From the NCBI GenBank assembly GCA_030620655.1, contig JAUXEH010000207.1, positions 1-5,713 on the forward strand: a DNA stretch of 5,713 bases, written 5' to 3'. Position numbers and translations under genes: made by a program. The DNA is from Candidatus Aminicenantota bacterium (lineage in GTDB: Bacteria; Acidobacteriota; Aminicenantia; Aminicenantales; Aminicenantaceae). The notes beneath the pieces are model-generated. The model searched no databases, was not told the DNA's origin, and saw nothing but the letters and a program-made list of their open reading frames with translations. This document shows positions 1 to 4,431 of the stretch, piece by piece; within the stretch, counting starts at the first letter, position 1; every line of letters starts with the position of its first letter.

Positions 1-140
1 AGGGCACACTCTACCGCCGCGTCCGTGAGCACAGCCTGATATTTATCATCATGGGCCTGGTTTACCTGGCCGCTGTAATCGCCCTGCTTTTTGTCGACAG
101 CCTGCGGCGCAGGCGTCACGGCCGCTTTGTGGGTGCCTGA
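1..140 (+). CDS. C-terminal end of a membrane transporter, probably L-lactate permease family (partial)
   Basis: Only the last 45 codons are in the window, read in the frame starting at base 3 and ending at a TGA at 138-140. They show a charged stretch (LYRRVREHSLIF), one hydrophobic segment of about 20 residues, and a strongly basic tail (SLRRRRHGRF). The LYRRVREHSLIF stretch resembles, from memory, the extreme C-terminus of LctP/LldP lactate permeases, where a charged segment ending in HSLIF precedes the last membrane helix. Those proteins import L-lactate or glycolate with protons across the inner membrane. The Arg-rich end would be cytoplasmic by the positive-inside rule. The gene converges on brnQ. 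So little is visible that another multi-pass transporter remains possible; that this is the 3' end of a membrane-protein gene is much safer than the family name. Confidence 0.55.
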   Translation, partial: GTLYRRVREHSLIFIIMGLVYLAAVIALLFVDSLRRRRHGRFVGA

Positions 141-259
141 AAGAGGCAAGGAAGTAAGGCTTGGCTCCACCTCTTCAAGTACAGATGGGGAATACACACT
201 TAAGTGCAGTTACGATTGTCAGGAAAAGTCGCAGACGATCAATTGGGAGCTCATTCCAC
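141..259. other. Convergent intergenic gap with weak dyads, no classical terminator
   Basis: This 119-bp gap separates two genes that end facing each other, so transcription termination in both directions is expected here. Three dyads are visible. AAGAGG at 141-146 pairs with CCTCTT at 170-175, with an inner CAAG/CTTG pairing. CACTTAAGTG at 197-206 is a perfect 10-bp palindrome. GATTGTC at 214-220 pairs with GACGATC at 234-240, with one G-U in the RNA. None is followed by a T-run on either strand, so I do not call an intrinsic terminator. Termination may be factor-dependent or rely on these weak hairpins. Confidence 0.4.
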
Positions 260-1567
260 TCAAGTAGAAGAGCTGGATGATTCGATCTGCTCTTCGCGCT
301 TGATGAAGAATGCTCCAACGATCCCACCCAGCACCGCAGGCAGGACCCAGGGGAATCCGGCTGCGGCCAGAGGGATGTTGGCGATCAAATCGTTGAGGGC
401 CGCAATCGGCAGGCCCGCCGCGTTCAAGGCATCGAACACACTGATAGCCAGGGCGCCGCTTATGGCGCCGATGTAGATAGAACGGGGGATGGCCTTCCGG
501 CCGACTATGGTCAGCAGGATCAGGATGATGGCCACAGGATACACCAGTACCAGGAGCGGCACGGCGACCTGCACGATCCTGGTGACACCCACCGTGGCGA
601 AAACTCCGCTGAAGACCACGGTCGCCACACAGATCGGCTTGTATTTAATCTTTCCCTTGGTGATACCATTGAAGTAATCGCCCACCGTGGCGGTGAGCCC
701 GATGGAGGTGGTGAGGCAGGCCAGGGACACGGCCAGCCCCAGCGCGACCTTGCCGGCGCCCCCCAGGATACCTTCGGCGATGCCGATGAGCAGGGCGGTG
801 CGCTCGATGTCCGCCGCGAAGAGGCCGCGGGAGGTGGCTCCCAGGTACATGAGCCCCCCGTAGACCAGGCCCAGGCCGGAGGCGGCGATAACCCCGGCCA
901 GGGACGCCATCTTGACCTGGTTCCTGACTTGCTTGTAGCCCTTGTAGATCAGGGCCACGATGATGATCTCCGCGAACACGATGGAGGCCATGGCGTCCAT
1001 GGTCTGATACCCCTCCCGGAACCCGGAGGAGAACGGGTTGTCGAGAATCCCCGGATTCAGGGGACCGAGGGGGGTGACGATGCCCTTGACGATGATGGTC
1101 ACTAGGATCACGAGCAGGAACGGCGTCAGGATCTTCCCGATCTTGTCCACGACCGTGGTCCGGTTGAGTGCGAAGAACAGGGTGATCGCAAAAAAGATCA
1201 CCGATGAGACGGCCGGCGGCACCCAGGGCAGGTTGGGCCGCATGCCCATCTCGAAGGTGGTGGCGGCGGTCCGGGGGATGGCCAACAGCGGACCTATGGC
1301 CAGGATGACGACTATGCTCAGGACCCGGGCGAACCTCGGGCCCACGCGGCCCGCCAGGTGCTCGATCGTGCCGCCCGCCCGGGCCGCGGCGATGATGCCC
1401 ATGAGCGGCATGCCGATTCCGGTGATCAGAAAACCCAGGAGGGCTATGTACCAGGCCGAACCGGACAGGAATCCCATGTAGGGCGGGAAGATGAGGTTGC
1501 CGGCGCCGAAGAACATGGCGAACAGCGCCATACCGACCAAGGCAACATCGAAATTCTTTTTGTTCAT
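260..1567 (-). CDS. brnQ: Branched-chain amino acid transport system II carrier protein BrnQ (LIVCS family)
   Basis: This is a complete 435-residue integral membrane protein, the usual size for BrnQ/LIVCS carriers, which take up leucine, isoleucine and valine by ion-coupled symport across the inner membrane. The family signature FAMFFGAGNLIFPP is at residues 16-29 in the first membrane segment, and GPLLAIPRTA follows at 92-101, matching the GPxxAIPRT motif of the family. The rest is a succession of hydrophobic segments consistent with about 12 helices, ending in a short charged tail with a run of five serines. The start ATG at 1565-1567 sits behind a purine-rich AGAGAG about 5 nt upstream and only about 18 nt downstream of the predicted transcription start, which supports this start. 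The gene is transcribed alone, divergently from the AOR cassette, and converges on the gene entering from the left. It is intact; only the exact substrate preference and coupling ion are uncertain. Confidence 0.95.
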   Translation of the reverse strand: MNKKNFDVALVGMALFAMFFGAGNLIFPPYMGFLSGSAWYIALLGFLITGIGMPLMGIIAAARAGGTIEHLAGRVGPRFARVLSIVVILAIGPLLAIPRTAATTFEMGMRPNLPWVPPAVSSVIFFAITLFFALNRTTVVDKIGKILTPFLLVILVTIIVKGIVTPLGPLNPGILDNPFSSGFREGYQTMDAMASIVFAEIIIVALIYKGYKQVRNQVKMASLAGVIAASGLGLVYGGLMYLGATSRGLFAADIERTALLIGIAEGILGGAGKVALGLAVSLACLTTSIGLTATVGDYFNGITKGKIKYKPICVATVVFSGVFATVGVTRIVQVAVPLLVLVYPVAIILILLTIVGRKAIPRSIYIGAISGALAISVFDALNAAGLPIAALNDLIANIPLAAAGFPWVLPAVLGGIVGAFFIKREEQIESSSSST

Positions 1568-1591
1568 GCGGCTCTCTCTGGGTTAAGCCCT

Positions 1592-1620
1592 TGTATATCA
1601 GAGGAAAAAATCGATGTCAA
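1592..1620 (-). promoter_or_regulatory. Sigma-70-type promoter of brnQ with extended -10
   Basis: On the minus strand there is a perfect -35 TTGACA (plus coordinates 1615-1620), a 17-bp spacer, and a -10 TATACA (1592-1597). The -10 is immediately preceded by TGA, giving the TGn extended -10 element. Transcription would begin near 1585, leaving a leader of about 18 nt with AGAGAG as the ribosome binding site. This is close to consensus, so brnQ may be strongly transcribed unless repressed. Confidence 0.75.
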
Positions 1621-1634
1621 ACACATTCCCTGAT

Positions 1635-1645
1635 AAGCAATGCTT
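1635..1645. promoter_or_regulatory. Small dyad AAGCA-A-TGCTT upstream of the brnQ promoter
   Basis: AAGCA and TGCTT form a perfect inverted repeat around a single A. Its centre lies about 55 bp upstream of the predicted brnQ start, just behind the -35 box, where an activator or repressor could bind. The dyad is short and no regulator family is recognised, so it may be chance. Confidence 0.2.
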
Positions 1646-1663
1646 GCCGGAAGTCCCAACAGC

Positions 1664-1692
1664 TTGTCATTCCCCAGGCCAGCGGGTACAAT
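1664..1692 (+). promoter_or_regulatory. Candidate upstream promoter (P1) of the AOR cassette
   Basis: TTGTCA at 1664-1669 (5 of 6 matches to the -35 consensus) and TACAAT at 1687-1692 (5 of 6 matches to the -10 consensus) are separated by exactly 17 bp. Transcription would start near 1699 and give a leader of about 85 nt that contains the TCACA/TGTGA dyad before the first gene. It reads toward the small TIGR04076-type gene and is the better balanced of the two plus-strand candidates. Confidence 0.5.
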
Positions 1693-1719
1693 CTATGGGA
1701 TTTATAGGGCCGGACCTGG

Positions 1720-1735
1720 TCACACCCGGCTGTGA
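1720..1735. promoter_or_regulatory. Inverted repeat TCACA-N6-TGTGA, candidate operator or leader hairpin
   Basis: TCACA (1720-1724) and TGTGA (1731-1735) flank CCCGGC, and the inner CCGG is also symmetric, so 14 of 16 bases are in dyad symmetry. It lies about 28 bp downstream of the predicted P1 start. It is also centred about 40 bp upstream of the start expected from the TATAAT at 1755-1760, the usual place for an activator that overlaps the -35. The half-sites look like CRP/FNR-family half-sites but in the opposite order (TCACA first), so I do not assign a regulator. In RNA it could instead fold as a small hairpin. Confidence 0.35.
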
Positions 1736-1754
1736 TTTGCGGCATCTTCCAGGG

Positions 1755-1760
1755 TATAAT
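1755..1760 (+). promoter_or_regulatory. Consensus -10 box (P2) close to the first cassette gene
   Basis: A perfect TATAAT lies 23 bp ahead of the ATG at 1784. No -35 is recognisable at 16-18 bp upstream and there is no TGn extension, so it would need an activator or be weak. Transcription would begin near 1767, leaving only about 17 nt of leader, just enough for the GAGGAGAG ribosome binding site at 1771-1778. Confidence 0.4.
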
Positions 1761-1783
1761 GGAGTGTCCCGAGGAGAGAAGAT

Positions 1784-2062
1784 ATGGCGAAGATCAAGGT
1801 GAGTGTGGAACGGATCGATGGGCACTGCAACCTGCCCGTACAGGTGGGCGATCACTTCTTTGTGGAGGGGTCAAAGCTCACGGTCCCCGATGGGAAACAC
1901 ATCTGCATCTGGGCCCTGCAGAGCATGATGCCGGTCTTTCCCATCCTGGCTGAAAAAGACAGGTTGGACGAGGGCCACTGGGTGCGGGAGATCTCGACTT
2001 TTTCCTGTCCCGACCCCAAGGGGCTGGTGCAGTTCCGGCTGGAAACCGAGGACGGATCCTGA
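1784..2062 (+). CDS. Small TIGR04076-type conserved protein of unknown function
   Basis: This is a 92-residue soluble protein without signal peptide or membrane segment. It has the layout I associate with the TIGR04076 family: a beta-rich N-terminus with GHC (C15), a VGDHFFVEG segment (21-29), the CIWALQSMMP segment (41-50), and a late CPDP motif (75-78). Its only cysteines, C15, C41 and C75, each fall in one of these motifs, suggesting a metal or Fe-S ligand set or a redox role; that is inference. No activity is known to me. The start is supported by a strong GAGGAGAG ribosome binding site at 1771-1778, 5 nt before the ATG. It is the first gene of the unit; its stop is 13 bp before the Fe-S protein start, so the two are almost certainly co-transcribed. 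A role linked to AOR assembly, cofactor handling or electron transfer is plausible only from context. Confidence 0.8.
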   Translation: MAKIKVSVERIDGHCNLPVQVGDHFFVEGSKLTVPDGKHICIWALQSMMPVFPILAEKDRLDEGHWVREISTFSCPDPKGLVQFRLETEDGS

Positions 2063-2075
2063 GGGGGGGATAGAA

Positions 2076-2606
2076 ATGATCCGGGTCGACCTTAGCCGGT
2101 GCACCGGCTGCCGCCGCTGTGAGGCGGCGTGCGCCTTCTTCCACACCGGTCGCATCAATCCCGAGCTGGCACGCCTGAAGGTGATCCAGCTCTATGAGAT
2201 CGGGGTGGACGGCCCGGTCGTGTGCCAGCAGTGCCAGGAGCGGTACTGCATGGCCTGCCCGGAGAACGCACTTTCGCTGGGGGGCCACGGCGAGGTGGTC
2301 TGCTCCCCCACGCTCTGCACGTTGTGCGGGGCTTGTGAGAAGGCCTGCCCCATCGGCGCCGTCACCCTGTTCCAGGGCTTCGTCTACATCTGCGACCTGT
2401 GCGGCGGCGATCCCAAGTGTGTGAAGGCCTGCACGGAAGAGGCCATCGTGTTCGAGGAGGGGGAGCGGCCGTCGTTCAAGGAGATCCACAGAGAGACCCG
2501 CGGCATGAACCCGCAGGAGAAGCGCCACTTCTACCTCAGCCGTCTGGGAAAGAAGCTCAGACAGCAGTGGGAAGAGCGCAATAAGGCAAGAAATGATGCA
2601 GGCTAG
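2076..2606 (+). CDS. Ferredoxin-type electron-transfer subunit with four [4Fe-4S] cluster motifs, AOR partner
   Basis: This 176-residue cytoplasmic protein has 17 cysteines, 16 of them in four cluster motifs: C9-C12-C15-C19, C50-C53-C58-C61, C81-C84-C87-C91 and C106-C109-C115-C119. This is the fold of DMSO-reductase/HycB-type polyferredoxin subunits and of the small Fe-S subunit of AorAB-type aldehyde oxidoreductases. It should carry electrons from the AOR active site to soluble ferredoxin or another acceptor. Oddities: the second motif ends CxxCP rather than the usual CxxxCP, the fourth has Thr instead of Pro after its last Cys, and C76 is an additional cysteine. Residues after about 130 form a highly charged, probably helical tail. 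The ATG at 2076 follows GAGGGGG at 2061-2067, which overlaps the stop of the upstream gene. Its 3' end overlaps the AOR start by 14 bp, suggesting translational coupling. No twin-arginine signal is present, so it should be cytoplasmic. Confidence 0.92.
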   Translation: MIRVDLSRCTGCRRCEAACAFFHTGRINPELARLKVIQLYEIGVDGPVVCQQCQERYCMACPENALSLGGHGEVVCSPTLCTLCGACEKACPIGAVTLFQGFVYICDLCGGDPKCVKACTEEAIVFEEGERPSFKEIHRETRGMNPQEKRHFYLSRLGKKLRQQWEERNKARNDAG

Positions 2607-4398
2607 CTTCGGATACGGGGGCCGCATCCTGCGGATCGATCTCTCCCGGAGATCGTTTGAGATCGAGGATCTCGATCCAGGCTGGATGAAACCGGTGATC
2701 GGCGGCCGGGCCTCCAATACGCGGCGGCTGGACGAGGAGCTGGACCCTGCCTGTGATCCTCTGGGCCCGGACAACCTGCTCATCTTCGGCGTAGGCCCCC
2801 TGACCGGGTCCCTGCTCCCGGCCTCGGCCTACTACACCGTGACGGCGAAGTCCCCGCTCACCGGCATCCTGGGAGACTCGGCGGCCGGCGGCCAGTTCGG
2901 CGCTGAGATGAAGATGACGGGATTCGACCAGATCATCATCTCCGGCCGGGCCGACGATTGGGTTTACCTTTGGATCACAGAAGAAGGGGCGGAGTTCATA
3001 GACTGCCCGGACTATGCCGGACAGGGGGTGGCTGCCACCACCACCGCGATCCGGAAGGCGCACCGGGATCACAGCGTGCAGGTGGCGGGCATCGGGGCAG
3101 CCGGAGAGAACCGGGTGCTCTACTCCGCCATCGTTTCCAGCGGCAACCGGGTCAACGGACGTACCGGTATGGGCGCGGTCATGGGATCCAAGCGCCTCAA
3201 GGCCGTGGCCGTGCGCGGGAAGAGATCGCTGGAGGTGGCAGACACCCTGGGTTTTTTGGAGCTGACGCGGAGCCTGGAGCAGGCGATCCTCGCCCACCGC
3301 GAATACGACAAGAGGTACCGCCTGGGGACCACCATGCTGATGCAGGACCTGAACGGCATCGGCATCCTGCCCACTAACCACTTTAAGGAGGGGGTGTGCG
3401 AATATGTGGACGCGGTCTCGGGCCAGGCCCTGGCTGAGCGCTACAAAGTCAAGAACAAGGCCTGCTACAACTGCAACCTCCACTGCTCACGCTACTACCT
3501 GGCGAAGGGATTCGAGGCGGAGGGGCCCGAGTTCGAGACGCTGTGCAGCTTTACGTCCCGGCTCGGCTGCGGCGATCTCGCCTTTGCCCTGGAGATGAAC
3601 GCCGTTCTCAACCAGGCCGGGCTGGACTCCATCTCCACGGCCGAGGCGATCGGCTGGATCATGGAGTGCCAGGAAAAGGGGCTGGTGCGTCCGGAGGACC
3701 TGGACGGGCTGGAGCTGCGCTGGGGCGACACAGAGGCGGTTCGCTCCACCGTGGACATGATCATCCACCGCCGGGGGGTGGGTGACCGCCTGGCCCAGGG
3801 TGCGACCCGGCTGTCTCGGGATTTCGGGGACGAGGCCCAAAAGCTCGTCATGCAGGTCAAGGGCCTGGACATCATCTGCGGTGATCCCCGCGGGATTAAG
3901 GCCTACGGCCTGACCTATGCCATCGCCTCACGGGGGGCCGACCACCTGCGGGCCGAGCCTTACTTCGAGCTCACCGACCTGCGGGATGAAGCCAGGGAGC
4001 GCTTCGGGACCGAGAAGGCGGCCATGCGTTTGGAGGAGGAGGGTAAGGCGGCGCTCGTGACCTATTCGGAGAAGATCGCTTTGCTCACCGACTGCCTGAC
4101 CATGTGCAAGAACATAGGGTTATGCATGGGCATCCTGGACCTGGAGAAATCGGCCGCACTACTAGCGGCCGGCACAGGGGTGGATTACACGGCTTCCTAC
4201 CTGGAGGATGTCCTGGGAGAGGCCGTGCAGCGGGACCGCCGTCTCAACCGGCGCTTCGGAGTAAGGCGTGAAGACGACACCCTGCCGGAACGGTTCCTGA
4301 AGGAACCCCTGAAGACCGGACCCACCCAAGGCTCCACCGTCGACATCGACCGGATGGTCGAGGAGTACTACCGGCTGCACGGCTGGGAGGATGAGTAA
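2593..4398 (+). CDS. aor: Tungsten-type aldehyde:ferredoxin oxidoreductase (AOR family) catalytic subunit
   Basis: This 601-residue protein has the full AOR length. AOR enzymes oxidise aldehydes to carboxylic acids at a bis-pterin tungsten (sometimes molybdenum) centre and pass electrons through a [4Fe-4S] cluster to ferredoxin, in the cytoplasm. The N-terminal cofactor domain (about 8-209) shows GGRAS (37-41), GPLTG (68-72), KSPLTG (86-91), GDSAAGG and GAVMGSKRLKA (194-204). Cluster ligands are C291, C294 and C298 in CYNCNLHC, plus C505 in DCLTMC, matching the spacing of Pyrococcus furiosus AOR (C288, C291, C295, C494). The pterin-binding DxxGL(C/D) motifs appear as NQAGLD (340-345) and the degenerate DCLTMC (500-505). 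E313 in EGPEFET and H451 in RGADHLR match the proposed catalytic Glu and His. Two consecutive ATGs (2593 and 2596) follow AAGG at 2583-2586; I take the first. No AorC-like flavoprotein follows. The substrate cannot be read from the sequence. Confidence 0.95.
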   Translation: MMQASFGYGGRILRIDLSRRSFEIEDLDPGWMKPVIGGRASNTRRLDEELDPACDPLGPDNLLIFGVGPLTGSLLPASAYYTVTAKSPLTGILGDSAAGGQFGAEMKMTGFDQIIISGRADDWVYLWITEEGAEFIDCPDYAGQGVAATTTAIRKAHRDHSVQVAGIGAAGENRVLYSAIVSSGNRVNGRTGMGAVMGSKRLKAVAVRGKRSLEVADTLGFLELTRSLEQAILAHREYDKRYRLGTTMLMQDLNGIGILPTNHFKEGVCEYVDAVSGQALAERYKVKNKACYNCNLHCSRYYLAKGFEAEGPEFETLCSFTSRLGCGDLAFALEMNAVLNQAGLDSISTAEAIGWIMECQEKGLVRPEDLDGLELRWGDTEAVRSTVDMIIHRRGVGDRLAQGATRLSRDFGDEAQKLVMQVKGLDIICGDPRGIKAYGLTYAIASRGADHLRAEPYFELTDLRDEARERFGTEKAAMRLEEEGKAALVTYSEKIALLTDCLTMCKNIGLCMGILDLEKSAALLAAGTGVDYTASYLEDVLGEAVQRDRRLNRRFGVRREDDTLPERFLKEPLKTGPTQGSTVDIDRMVEEYYRLHGWEDE

Positions 4399-4400
4399 GG

Positions 4401-4416
4401 CCTGCACTCGTGCAGG
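4401..4416. promoter_or_regulatory. Intercistronic hairpin CCTGCAC-TC-GTGCAGG between AOR and the transporter
   Basis: CCTGCAC (4401-4407) and GTGCAGG (4410-4416) are perfect inverted repeats around TC. In RNA this would be a 6-bp stem with a CUCG loop. It starts 3 nt after the AOR stop and has no following T-run, so it is not a classical terminator. Its 3' arm contributes AGG to the only Shine-Dalgarno-like AGGA (4414-4417) ahead of the transporter gene, so folding could limit that gene's translation or protect the upstream mRNA end. Confidence 0.4.
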
Positions 4417-4431
4417 ACCCGGTTGGCCCCC

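Noticed and set aside
214..240. GATTGTC/GACGATC hairpin as an intrinsic terminator for brnQ or the left-hand gene
   Set aside because: The stem is AT-rich with a 13-nt loop and neither strand has a T-run after it.
204..476. Plus-strand 90-codon frame over the brnQ 3' end
   Set aside because: Most of it is antisense to BrnQ and no convincing ribosome binding site or domain was seen.
1038..1481. Plus-strand open frame of 147 codons inside brnQ
   Set aside because: It is antisense to the BrnQ frame, which has unmistakable family motifs; the translation is Arg/Met/Pro/Thr-rich without a domain.
1720..1735. Calling the TCACA/TGTGA dyad a CRP, FNR or HcpR site
   Set aside because: Those sites run TGTGA-N6-TCACA or TTGAT-N4-ATCAA; here the half-sites are in the opposite order, so only a generic operator-like dyad is claimed.
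1878..2783. Long open frame on the minus strand (301 codons) opposite the TIGR04076, Fe-S and AOR genes
   Set aside because: It lies antisense to three well-supported genes, its translation shows no recognisable domain, and long antisense frames are common in GC-rich coding DNA.
2557..3483. Minus-strand open frame of 308 codons inside AOR
   Set aside because: It is antisense to the conserved AOR reading frame; composition is Val/Gly/His/Arg-rich with no domain, typical of a shadow frame.
2593..4398. BamB (class II benzoyl-CoA reductase subunit), a relative of AOR
   Set aside because: No other Bam gene is nearby, and length, motifs and the adjacent four-cluster subunit fit an aldehyde oxidoreductase better; the distinction still rests on motif reading only.
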